Shown: positions 1-6,921, numbered from the stretch's first letter. The stretch: 7,936 nt of DNA from Spirochaetota bacterium (GCA_022709445.1 JAKLIU010000088.1:1-7936), one strand, 5' to 3'. The notes: a model not told the origin generated them from the sequence alone. Made by a program: numbers and translations.

Positions 1-29
1 ACCGTCACGGGCTCGCCAAGGAGCATTCC

Positions 30-596
30 ATGTCACAGTCATTCGGTTTTGACGGTTCTTTCGAGGACCTCGCCCGCCAGTTCAAGGACGGCATCAAGGA
101 ATTCGCCCGCGGGATGGCGGACGAGATCCGCTCCCACGAGGCCGAGTTCGGCCGCATGAACGACGAGTTCGGGCGCATGCACGACTCGTTCAAGCACGGC
201 GAGCGCAAGCACGGCTGCGGCCCTGATTTCTCCTTCCGCTTCGACCGCGCTTTCGGCCCGCGCTTCGACCGCTACCGCGCCGAGGACGGCTCGCTGGTCT
301 TCGAGTTCATGCTGGCGGGCTTCGACGAGTCGTGCCTGGACCTCAGCTTCAGGGGAGACCTGATGATCCTCAAGGCCAGCCTGCCGGAGCAGCTCCGCGC
401 CAGGCAGGAGGACGGCCGCCGCCGGCCCTTCCTCCGCGACATCGAGCGCAGCGAGCATTCCGTCCCCGCCGATCGCTGGGACCAGGCCGCCGCCAGGGCC
501 GCGTTCAGGAACGGCCTCCTCACCGTGACCATACCGGCCAAGGAAGAGGACATGTCGGGAGCCGTGAAGGTGGAGATCGTCAAGGAAGGCAACTGA
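30..596 (+). CDS. Small heat-shock protein, Hsp20/alpha-crystallin family
   Basis: A 188-residue cytoplasmic protein, probably an ATP-independent holdase chaperone that binds unfolding proteins as an oligomer. The alpha-crystallin-like domain spans about residues 82-170. It begins at 'EDGSLVFEFMLAGFDES', which matches the family's 'v.lpGv.kedi' strand. It ends with 'AAFRNGLLTVTIPAKEE' (157-173), a clear version of the Hsp20 signature A-x-x-x-N-G-x-L-x-V-x-x-P. The first 80 residues form a charged helical arm containing a seven-residue tandem repeat (EFGRMND, EFGRMHD), followed by a Phe/Arg-rich stretch (65-82). Such arms are variable and set oligomer assembly in this family. The C-terminal tail (174-188) has no clear I-x-I/V anchoring motif; 'VEIV' is the closest. 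The start at 30 is preceded by AAGGAG at 18-23, a good ribosome binding site with 6-nt spacing. Its promoter lies outside the window. Family call is good; the specific client role is unknown. Confidence 0.86.
   Translation: MSQSFGFDGSFEDLARQFKDGIKEFARGMADEIRSHEAEFGRMNDEFGRMHDSFKHGERKHGCGPDFSFRFDRAFGPRFDRYRAEDGSLVFEFMLAGFDESCLDLSFRGDLMILKASLPEQLRARQEDGRRRPFLRDIERSEHSVPADRWDQAAARAAFRNGLLTVTIPAKEEDMSGAVKVEIVKEGN
144..185 (+). repeat. 21-bp tandem duplication inside the Hsp20 gene
   Basis: Two adjacent in-frame copies (144-164 and 165-185) begin GAGTTCGG and end ACGAC, and differ at two positions. They encode EFGRMND followed by EFGRMHD, one helical heptad each, in the N-terminal arm of the small heat-shock protein. 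An in-frame 21-bp duplication would lengthen a helix or coiled coil without breaking the frame. Confidence 0.85.
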
Positions 597-603
597 CCCA
601 GGG

Positions 604-633
604 GGCCCCGTCCCGCGGCGCGGGGCGGGGGCC
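604..633. terminator. GC-rich hairpin between convergent genes, possible bidirectional terminator
   Basis: GGCCCCGTCCCGC (604-616) can pair with GCGGGGCGGGGGCC (620-633) around a 3-nt loop. The stem has one mismatch and one bulge and is otherwise all G-C. It lies in the 62-bp gap between the stop of the Hsp20 gene (596) and the stop of the leftward kinase gene (659), where a shared terminator is expected. Neither side has a clear T tract, so intrinsic termination is uncertain; it could also act as a 3' stabilising structure. Confidence 0.5.
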
Positions 634-658
634 ATCCGCCATCGGCGCACGGCCTCCG

Positions 659-3196
659 CTAGCCGGGGAAGGCGATTACGAAACGCGCCCCGTCCGATCC
701 GTCCAGCTCCAGGGTTCCCCCGAGCTGTTCCGTCAGCAATCCCACCAGCCGCATGCCGAAGCCGTGACATTCGATCACCGTGGATGGATCGGGGAATCCC
801 GGCCCGTCGTCCGTGTACTCCAAGAGCATCCGTCCGTCCCGCCGCGAGACGCCCACCGTCACCTGGCCGCGGTCCCCTTCCCCGAACGCGTGCTTGACCG
901 AGTTGTTCAGGAGCTCGTACAGGATGATGCCCATGGTGGACAGGACCTTGGAACACAGCGACAGCCCCTCCGGCTCCACGCTCAGGTTCACGCCCGCCCG
1001 GCAGCCCAGCGCCTCCGCGAGGTGCCCCATGAGCGACTCCAGGAAGCCCTTCGCGTCCAGCTCACCGAAGTCCTCGGAGTGGTAGAGCCTGTCGTACAGG
1101 ACCATCATGCTCTCCAGCCGGCCCGCGGCGCCCTCCATCGCGGTCCGCGCCTCGTCGTTGCCGGTTTCGGCGGCCTGCAGCATGAGCAGGCTGATCACGG
1201 TGCCTATGTTGTTCTTGATGCGGTGGTGGGTCTCCCGCAGGAGCAGCTCCTTCTCGTGCAGGAGGGCCTCGATGCGGCCCTCGGCTTCCCGGAGCCCGGA
1301 CACGTCCGCGTAGGCGATGGCCACTCCGTAGCCGTCCAGGGGCACCGGGGCGGCCGACACGCTGATCCAGGACAGCCCGCCGCCGCCGCGTTCCACGCCC
1401 ATTATCACGTTCTCCACCGGCCCGCCCTCGCGCAGGGCCCTGGTGCTGGGGAACTCGTCGGCCTGCATCGGCGTGCCGTCCGGCCTGAGGATGCGCCACT
1501 CCGGGCCGTCTATCGCCCTGCCCTCGTGCTCTTCGGCCCTCAGGCCCAGGATGGCCTCCGCGATCCGGTTGCTCTTGAGGATGCGTCCGGCGTCGTCCGA
1601 GATGGTGATGCCCACGGGAGCCACGTCGAACAGGGTGCGGTACAGGGTCTCGCTCACCTTGAGGGACTCCAGTGCGCGCCGCTGGGGGGTGACGTCCGAG
1701 GCGAAGATGACCACCCGGCCGGCCGCGCCGCCCTCCCCGGGCACCGGGTGGACCACCTGGTGCAGGAAGCGTCCGGAGCGCTCGTCCTCGAAGGTTTCCG
1801 GCACTCCGGTCGCCAGCACCCGTTCCAGGATGGGCCTGCGCCGGGCGGCCACCTCCGCGGGCACAAGGTCGAAGGCGTTGCGGCCCGCGCACTCCTCCAC
1901 GGACAGCCCCAGCCGGGCGGCGAAGACCCTGTTGCACTCGACCACGGTCCCGTCCCGCTCCATGAGCGCCACGCTCTCGTCGATCGCGTCGAACAGGGTG
2001 TGCAGGTTCCGCTCGCCGGTCGCCATGGCCCGCTCGGCGCGGCGCCGTTCGCCCAGGTCCAGCCCTATGCCGGCGAAGTACAGCTCGCCGCGTATGTCGA
2101 TGCGGCTGGCGGTGAAGTACATGGGGATGAGCGAGCCGTCCTTGCGGCGCAGCATGGCCTCCGCCTCCCCGAAGCCATCGCGCATGGTCCGCTCCACGCC
2201 CTCGGCGACCGCGCGCCTGCTGGCCTCGTCGTCCGGGTACCAGTCCATGAGGCCCATGCCGGCCAGCTCTTCCGGGCCGTAGCCCGTCATGGTCTCGTGG
2301 CGCCGGTTCCAGCGCCTGAGCCGACCCTCGGAGTCGTACAGGTAGAGGAGGCCGGGGACGCTGTCGAAGATGGCCCTGAGCATCGATGACTCGAAGGCCA
2401 GGGCGTCCTCCACCCGGCGCGCTTCCGTGATGTCGCGGCTGACGCCCTCGTAGCCGATCACCGCCCCGGAGGCGTCCCGGACCGGCATGGCGCTGGAGGA
2501 GTGCCAGCGCCAGCTCCCGTCGGCGTGCATCACCCGGTACTGGATGCCCGACCTGCGCGTCCCGGTCTCCAGGACCATGCGCAGCCAGTCCCGGCAGGCC
2601 GCCAGGTCGTCGGGGTGCACGAAGCGCTCGAAGGACGCGCCGACGGCCTCGGATTCCGCCCGGCCGAGCAGCGCGGTCCAAGCGGGCGAGACGAAGGTGA
2701 AGAGCCCCTCCCGGTCCAGGGTGTAGATCACGTCGTGGCTGTTCTCCACGAGGGTGCGGAACTTGCCTTCGCTCAATTCCAGGGCGCGGCTCTTCTCCGC
2801 CTCCCTGAGCTTGGCCGCGTACAGCTTGAAGGCCATGCCCAGGGCGGCCATGAGCACCGTCTCGCCTGAATTCTTGACGATGTAGCCGTAGGAGGTGATC
2901 CCCTCCGTCCGTTCCACCACCTCGGGTTCCGTGTGGGACGAGAGGAAGACCAGGGGCAGGTCGCGCCTGGCCAAGATCCTGGTGGCGGCCTCCGTGCCGT
3001 CCATGCCCTCGCCCAGGTTGATGTCCATGAGCACCAGGTCCGGGCAGGGACCGGCTGTCGCCGCTTCCACTGCGGCCTCGCCGCTCGACGCGACCGCGAC
3101 CGAGAAGCCGCGCCGCCTCAGCATGGCCGCGGTGGCCATCGCGATGATGGCTTCGTCCTCCACCAGGAGTATGGTCCGTGCGGCGCCTTCGCTCAT
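659..3196 (-). CDS. Cytoplasmic sensor histidine kinase, REC-PAS x4-HisKA_2-HATPase
   Basis: An 845-residue two-component protein with no membrane segment. An N-terminal receiver domain (about 5-125) has acidic pair E13/D14, phospho-acceptor D58 in 'LVLMDINL', S86/S87 and K108. The lysine is followed by Asn rather than the usual Pro. Four PAS/PAC units follow: about 144-262, 268-388, 395-508 and 516-640; the first ends with a classic PAC stretch ('GYEGVSRDITEAR'). The dimerisation domain is of HisKA_2 type with 'ETHHRIKNNIG' (H658 the likely phosphorylated residue). The ATPase has an N box 'ELLNNSVKHAF' (N765), G1 'DDGPGF' (796-801) and G2 'GFGM' (812-815). All core catalytic residues look intact. 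The start at 3196 puts the receiver nine residues from the N terminus. Upstream in-frame sequence lacks domain-like content, although the Shine-Dalgarno is weak (GGCGGA, close to the ATG). It is transcribed divergently from the DUF4105 gene. No DNA-binding output is present and no separate response regulator lies in the window, so its partner and signal are unknown. Confidence 0.92.
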   Translation of the reverse strand: MSEGAARTILLVEDEAIIAMATAAMLRRRGFSVAVASSGEAAVEAATAGPCPDLVLMDINLGEGMDGTEAATRILARRDLPLVFLSSHTEPEVVERTEGITSYGYIVKNSGETVLMAALGMAFKLYAAKLREAEKSRALELSEGKFRTLVENSHDVIYTLDREGLFTFVSPAWTALLGRAESEAVGASFERFVHPDDLAACRDWLRMVLETGTRRSGIQYRVMHADGSWRWHSSSAMPVRDASGAVIGYEGVSRDITEARRVEDALAFESSMLRAIFDSVPGLLYLYDSEGRLRRWNRRHETMTGYGPEELAGMGLMDWYPDDEASRRAVAEGVERTMRDGFGEAEAMLRRKDGSLIPMYFTASRIDIRGELYFAGIGLDLGERRRAERAMATGERNLHTLFDAIDESVALMERDGTVVECNRVFAARLGLSVEECAGRNAFDLVPAEVAARRRPILERVLATGVPETFEDERSGRFLHQVVHPVPGEGGAAGRVVIFASDVTPQRRALESLKVSETLYRTLFDVAPVGITISDDAGRILKSNRIAEAILGLRAEEHEGRAIDGPEWRILRPDGTPMQADEFPSTRALREGGPVENVIMGVERGGGGLSWISVSAAPVPLDGYGVAIAYADVSGLREAEGRIEALLHEKELLLRETHHRIKNNIGTVISLLMLQAAETGNDEARTAMEGAAGRLESMMVLYDRLYHSEDFGELDAKGFLESLMGHLAEALGCRAGVNLSVEPEGLSLCSKVLSTMGIILYELLNNSVKHAFGEGDRGQVTVGVSRRDGRMLLEYTDDGPGFPDPSTVIECHGFGMRLVGLLTEQLGGTLELDGSDGARFVIAFPG

Positions 3197-3201
3197 GATT
3201 C

Positions 3202-3229
3202 CGCCATGCCCACAGTATGGTGCATGGCG
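3202..3229. promoter_or_regulatory. Perfect 8-bp inverted repeat around the leftward -10, candidate operator
   Basis: CGCCATGC (3202-3209) and GCATGGCG (3222-3229) are exact reverse complements with arm centres 20 bp apart, about two helical turns. The predicted kinase -10 (CATACT on the minus strand, 3219 to 3214) lies in the spacer. A dimeric repressor bound here would cover the -10 and start site. Only one arm would be in the transcript, so an RNA hairpin is less likely than a protein site. No regulator for it is encoded in the window. Confidence 0.4.
3214..3219 (-). promoter_or_regulatory. Putative -10 box of the sensor kinase gene
   Basis: The minus strand reads CATACT, five of six matches to TATAAT-like hexamers of the TATACT form used by the other two predicted promoters here. 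Transcription would start near 3208, giving a leader of about 12 nt before the ATG at 3196. The -35 region (GGCGGA or TGGCGG, 17-18 bp upstream) is poor and overlaps a 10-bp palindrome GACGGCCGTC at 3229-3238. The weak -35 suggests an activator or a low-level promoter. Confidence 0.4.
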
Positions 3230-3238
3230 ACGGCCGTC
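3229..3238. repeat. 10-bp perfect palindrome in the divergent intergenic region
   Basis: GACGGCCGTC is self-complementary and lies next to the -35 region of the leftward kinase promoter, abutting the right arm of the inverted repeat at 3202-3229. In DNA this GC-rich, a palindrome of this size can arise by chance, so a binding role is only a suggestion. Confidence 0.4.
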
Positions 3239-3269
3239 CGCCAGTGTCCGGAACGGATTCCCGCGGCGG

Positions 3270-3298
3270 TTGGCAGGAGGCCGGCGCGGGCCTATACT
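3270..3298 (+). promoter_or_regulatory. Sigma-70-type promoter of the DUF4105/barrel gene
   Basis: TTGGCA (3270-3275) and TATACT (3293-3298) are separated by exactly 17 bp, close to the TTGACA-17-TATAAT consensus and striking in such GC-rich DNA. The start site would be near 3305, leaving only about 13 nt before the ATG at 3318. That leader starts with GGAGAA, so the Shine-Dalgarno would sit at the very 5' end of the message. The -10 is flanked on both sides by GGCC, which may be chance. Confidence 0.72.
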
Positions 3299-3317
3299 GG
3301 CCGGGGAGAACCGAGCG

Positions 3318-6300
3318 ATGCGATGCCTGCCCGCCCTCGCGCTTGCCGTGATCCTCTTGTCCCCAGGCCCGGCGGCGGCGCAGGCGCTCCCGGCCCCCGG
3401 GCTCCCCGACCCCTCCGGCCTGTGGAGGACCGTCCACCCCCGGCCGGACTGGGGCGAGGTGCTGGTGCAGTTCCATCCCCTGTACGGCGGGGTCCGGATC
3501 GGGGACCGCGACTGGCCCTGCTTCCACGTATCGCTCTGGAAACCCTCCGCTTCCGGCCCCGTCAAGCTGCGGGACGGGCTGTTCGGCGACCGCACCCGGG
3601 CAGCCCTGGTGCTCGCGGACGGGGCCCTGTCCTTCGCCTGGCTGGGCGACGATCCGTCGGCGCCCCTGTTCGACCCGGTCACGCGGCTGGAACCGGGCCG
3701 GCTCATCGAGTTCGGCGGGACCGAGACCCTGGCCTGGGAGGGCGGCCCGACCATCCCGCCCCCGTTCCTGCTGCCGCCGCCGGAGCTCCCGGGCATCTAC
3801 GCCTTCGACCACGAGGCGGCCGGGTCGTTCCACGTGCTCCTGCAGGCGTCCCCGGACGGAACCTGCACGGTGCGCACCGTCCGCGAACTGCCCGGCCTCG
3901 GCTGGGCCCTCGCGGGCGAGGGGCTCTTCGGGGGCTCCCGGCCCGGCGGGGGCTTCACCCGCGTCAGGGCGGAACTGCGGGACGGCCAGCCGGTCCTCGC
4001 CTGGTACGCCCCCGGCGCTGACCGGCCGGGACGGACCGACCGGATAGCCTGCATCTACCCTGACGGGGACCTGGGCCTCGGGCCAGTCGCCGGCGATTCG
4101 CGCCACGCGCAGGAGTACGCGCTGGACCGGGTCGCCGGCCCCGGGGCACGGGTGGGCAGGCCCTCGGAGATCCTGGACTTCGGCGGCCTGTACGAATACC
4201 GGTCGGCCGGCGCCGGGGAACCCGTCCTGCTTGAAGCCCGCCGCGACGGCGTCACGGCAGACGGCTTGCCCGCCTGGCGCCTGGATCGCGTCCGGAAGGA
4301 CGGCGACGCCCTGGCCATCCTGGGCCCGGGCCTGTCGGACCGGGACATCTTCACCCGCGTGGCCGTGATCGATGACGACGGGCGCTGCCTGCTGCGCTTC
4401 ATGGCGCCGGGCGAGGGCTTCATGGAAACCCTGGAGGCCGTCCTCGTGCTTCCCGACGGTGGCTTCTCGCTGCGCGGCCTGGCCCCGCCCGTTGCCGCCG
4501 CGCTCACCGGCGCCGGGGAGACGGAGGCCCCCATCGTGGCCAGCCTGACGCGGCTGTCCGCCCCGGCGGCTTCGTCCCGGGCGGCGCCCGGATCCGCCGT
4601 CGCGTCGCCCGCCCTCGGGAGGGACGCGGCCCTGGGGAAGGCCCTGGCCGTCTGGGAGGCCCTGCCCGCCGAAGCCAGGCGGCGCTGGGAGGCGTTCTCG
4701 GGCTGGAGCGCTTCCCTGACCGGCGCCAAGCGGCCGGCGAACCTGGAAGAGGCCGGCTTCGCCATGCCCGGCGGGACGGGTTCCCCGGCGGCCGAGTTCG
4801 CCGCCTTCGCGGCCGAGTGCCTGTGCGCCCCGCCCTACAAGGATGGCAGGAGCCACGCCGCATGGCGGCTGCCGGACCGGTACCGGTTCGTCCTCGAGCT
4901 GTTCCCGGAACTGGCCGCCTCCCCGCCGCCCTTCGCGGGCCAGCCCGGCTTCCGGGACTGGGTGGACCCCGAACGGGTCGAGTCCGTGGAGCTCGTGGTC
5001 ACCACGCCGGCCTCCTCGTCCATCGCCTCGGTGGCCGGGCACAGCCTCCTCCTCCTGCGCAGGACCGGCGACAGCCCGGACGGGAGCGACAGCCTGGTCC
5101 TGGGCTTCGTGGGGGAGACCGCGCTTGACCGGGCCGCCGGGGTGTCCGGCCTGGCCTACGCCTGGCGCGGCCTGACCGGCGCGTACCGCTCAGCGACGGC
5201 CGAGGAGACCCTGGAGAGCCTGGCCAGGCGCGCCAACTTCATCGAGAACCGGGACGTGCTGCGCTTCTCCCTCTCGCTGTCCCGCGACGAGACGACCCGC
5301 CTGGTGGAACGGCTCTGGGTGCTCTCGCGCACCTTCTCCGGAGCCTACCGCTTCTTCAGCGCGAACTGCGCAGGCATGCTCATGGATGCCCTGGCCGTGG
5401 CCTGCCCTGACGACGCGAACCTCCGCGCCGCCGATCCCGTCATGGCCCCCATGCTGGTCCTGGGCAGGCTCGCGGCGGCAGGCAGGATACGCGGCTCCGT
5501 GCAACCCGGATTCCCCAGCCCTGGCGCGCGATCGCGCCGCGCCGCCGAGGGTATCGACGCTCTCGAGCGCCGCATCCTGGCCCTGGCCCCCGTCCCGCTC
5601 AGGCGGAACCTGGCCGCGGCCCTGGCGCTCGGCCGCGACGGCGCGGGCGCCGTGCTCGACGACGGCAACCTGTTCCGGGAACCGGTGCCCGCGAGCGCTC
5701 CCGGCGGCCGCGCCTCCGCCTACGGGGCGATAGCCTCCCTCTGCGACGACGCGTGCGAGGCGGAGCCCGGGGCACCGCCCGCCGAGTTCGCGGAGCTGGT
5801 CCTGCGCTGGCTCTACATTGCCTTCGACCGGGAGATATTCCTGGCCGTCCCTGACGACCCGGAGCTGGCCCGCGCGCGGGGGGACGGGATACCCGGGGAA
5901 CCGAGGCGAGCCTGGGCGGAACGGGCCGCCTGGCGCATCAGGACCAGGCAGGAGAACAGTCAGGAGCTCGCGGCGCTCAGGGCCGCCACCTCCCGCCTGA
6001 GACTGTACGCCGACGACCGCTATCCCGGGGCGGACATCTACGGCCTGGCCGCCCGCCTGGAGCGGGAACGGATGGCGGCGCAGGCTGCCGCCCTGGAACG
6101 GGCCGCCTACACCCACGGATACTTCAGGTCCGGCTTTGCCCTGGGCGTGGGCCTCTCCCCGGACGCGCCGTCCGCCGCCGTCTCCTGGCGCGGCTCGGTG
6201 TACCTGGGCGAAATGGGGGACGGCAGCGCCTGCGCGCTCAAGCCGGACCTGCGCCTGGAGATCGGCACCCTGTCCATCGGCCTGTCCCTGTCCGGCGGGG

Positions 6301-6830
6301 CCGAGGCCTCCATGGAAGCCGGACTGCGGGCGTTCCGCCTGGAGAAACTGCTCACGCCCGACGGCCCGGAACACGGGAAAACGCCCGTGCCCGGCTTCGG
6401 AATCGCCCTCCTGGACCTGGGGCTGCACGTCGGCCTGGGCGGGGAGCGGACCGCGCTGCCGCGCCTGGAAGCCGATGTCGCGGAAGCGGGCTTCATCCTC
6501 AACCTGGCGCGGTCAGGGGAATACCGGGCCTGCCTGAACCTGGGAGCCTGGGCAGGGTACCGGCTGGAATGCGACGGCGCGGCGTTCAGGCACCTACTGG
6601 TCCTGCCCCTGCGCCTGGAAGCCAAGCTGCCCTTCGGCGGCAGGGACGACGGGGCCCTGGGCCTGGAGGCGGCCTGGCTCCCGGATCTCGGGGCGGACGG
6701 CCTGGACCCGTCGGCATGGTCCTTCACCGTGCGCCTGGACCTGGGCCTGGCCGACCGGGGCAACGCCATGCTGGGCCTCGAACTGGACCTGGGCGGCGAT
6801 CCGTCCTGCAGCCTGCGCGTGTCGTGGTGA
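3318..6830 (+). CDS. Exported DUF4105 (Lnb-like) protein with three N-terminal repeats and a putative outer-membrane barrel
   Basis: A 1170-residue secreted protein. Residues 1-21 are a signal peptide: R2, a hydrophobic stretch, then cleavage at 'AAA-QA'. Three degenerate beta-rich repeats follow (about 33-133, 158-258 and 288-390), each opening G-(L/I)-(W/Y) and containing 'GLFG' or 'GLSD', then 'DG' and a strand. A linker (390-550) contains 'CLC' (501-503). Residues about 556-692 match DUF4105: 'SVAGHSLLLL' with H575, 'GLAYAWRGLTGAY' (611-623), 'RDVLRFSLSLS' (645-655) and 'RFFSANC' with C684. His and Cys are the residues expected for catalysis in this papain-like family. Some Gram-positive members (Lnb) transfer an acyl chain within lipoproteins; most members are uncharacterised. 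From about 932 the sequence alternates hydrophobic and polar residues in short strands and ends in Trp ('CSLRVSW'), as beta-barrel proteins recognised by the BAM machinery do. The start is supported by the signal peptide and GGGGAG at 3303-3308. Substrate and reaction here are unknown. Confidence 0.82.
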   Translation: MRCLPALALAVILLSPGPAAAQALPAPGLPDPSGLWRTVHPRPDWGEVLVQFHPLYGGVRIGDRDWPCFHVSLWKPSASGPVKLRDGLFGDRTRAALVLADGALSFAWLGDDPSAPLFDPVTRLEPGRLIEFGGTETLAWEGGPTIPPPFLLPPPELPGIYAFDHEAAGSFHVLLQASPDGTCTVRTVRELPGLGWALAGEGLFGGSRPGGGFTRVRAELRDGQPVLAWYAPGADRPGRTDRIACIYPDGDLGLGPVAGDSRHAQEYALDRVAGPGARVGRPSEILDFGGLYEYRSAGAGEPVLLEARRDGVTADGLPAWRLDRVRKDGDALAILGPGLSDRDIFTRVAVIDDDGRCLLRFMAPGEGFMETLEAVLVLPDGGFSLRGLAPPVAAALTGAGETEAPIVASLTRLSAPAASSRAAPGSAVASPALGRDAALGKALAVWEALPAEARRRWEAFSGWSASLTGAKRPANLEEAGFAMPGGTGSPAAEFAAFAAECLCAPPYKDGRSHAAWRLPDRYRFVLELFPELAASPPPFAGQPGFRDWVDPERVESVELVVTTPASSSIASVAGHSLLLLRRTGDSPDGSDSLVLGFVGETALDRAAGVSGLAYAWRGLTGAYRSATAEETLESLARRANFIENRDVLRFSLSLSRDETTRLVERLWVLSRTFSGAYRFFSANCAGMLMDALAVACPDDANLRAADPVMAPMLVLGRLAAAGRIRGSVQPGFPSPGARSRRAAEGIDALERRILALAPVPLRRNLAAALALGRDGAGAVLDDGNLFREPVPASAPGGRASAYGAIASLCDDACEAEPGAPPAEFAELVLRWLYIAFDREIFLAVPDDPELARARGDGIPGEPRRAWAERAAWRIRTRQENSQELAALRAATSRLRLYADDRYPGADIYGLAARLERERMAAQAAALERAAYTHGYFRSGFALGVGLSPDAPSAAVSWRGSVYLGEMGDGSACALKPDLRLEIGTLSIGLSLSGGAEASMEAGLRAFRLEKLLTPDGPEHGKTPVPGFGIALLDLGLHVGLGGERTALPRLEADVAEAGFILNLARSGEYRACLNLGAWAGYRLECDGAAFRHLLVLPLRLEAKLPFGGRDDGALGLEAAWLPDLGADGLDPSAWSFTVRLDLGLADRGNAMLGLELDLGGDPSCSLRVSW

Positions 6831-6853
6831 TTCACGCGATTCCCGCCAGGATG

Positions 6854-6862
6854 TGATATACT
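6854..6862 (+). promoter_or_regulatory. Extended -10 promoter of the Ser/Gln-rich membrane protein gene
   Basis: TGATATACT holds TATACT (6857-6862) preceded by TG one base upstream, an extended -10. It is the same hexamer as in the promoter at 3293. The only -35-like hexamer is TTCACG (6831-6836), too far away at 20 bp, so the extended -10 probably carries recognition. Transcription would begin near 6869, leaving a leader of about 53 nt. The gene may also be reached by read-through from the large gene, because no terminator is visible between 6830 and here. Confidence 0.6.
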
Positions 6863-6878
6863 TTTCCCGTGAAGCGGA

Positions 6879-6900
6879 CGGCCGCCCGGCCGCCCCGGGG
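6879..6900 (+). other. GC-rich leader hairpin and CCCCGGGG palindrome
   Basis: In the predicted 5' leader, CGGCC (6879-6883) can pair with GGCCG (6888-6892) over a 4-nt loop. The sequence CGGCCGCCC also occurs twice in tandem (6879-6887 and 6887-6895), followed by the perfect palindrome CCCCGGGG (6893-6900). The structure ends 8 nt before the Shine-Dalgarno, so it could affect translation or message stability. There is no T tract and I do not call it a terminator. Confidence 0.3.
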
Positions 6901-6921
6901 TACCAGCCAGGAGGCGGAACC

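Noticed and set aside
39..956. Open frame on the - strand antisense to the Hsp20 gene (305 codons)
   Set aside because: The forward frame carries the Hsp20 signature; the reverse product has no recognisable domain.
332..2389. Long open frame on the + strand across the kinase gene (685 codons)
   Set aside because: It is antisense to a clear multi-domain kinase. Its product is rich in Arg, Gly, His, Ala and Pro with no domain, as expected for an opposite frame in GC-rich coding DNA.
3289..3302. GGCC flanks on both sides of the TATACT -10 as a possible operator
   Set aside because: Four-base self-complementary GGCC words are very frequent in this sequence, so the symmetry is probably chance.
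2895..3317. N-terminal extension of the large exported protein back to 2895
   Set aside because: The extension overlaps the start of the kinase gene and would bury an obvious signal peptide. The ATG at 3318 has a ribosome site and a promoter just upstream.
3197..3796. N-terminal extension of the kinase to 3796
   Set aside because: The extra 200 residues are low-complexity and antisense to the exported-protein gene. The receiver domain begins immediately after the ATG at 3196.
1062..5042. Long open frame on the - strand (1326 codons) spanning the kinase and half of the DUF4105 gene
   Set aside because: It crosses two well-supported genes on different strands, and the product is Gly/Arg/Pro-rich without motifs; stop codons are simply rare at this GC content.
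5190..6428. Open frame on the - strand antisense to the barrel region (412 codons)
   Set aside because: It is Gly/Gln/Arg-rich with no motif or ribosome site, whereas the forward frame is continuous with signal peptide, cysteine domain and strand pattern.
6570..6790. Repeated CTGGACCTGGG/CTGGGCCTGG-like words near the end of the barrel gene
   Set aside because: They follow from alternating Leu-Asp-Leu-Gly strand residues with fixed codon preference, not from a DNA repeat element.
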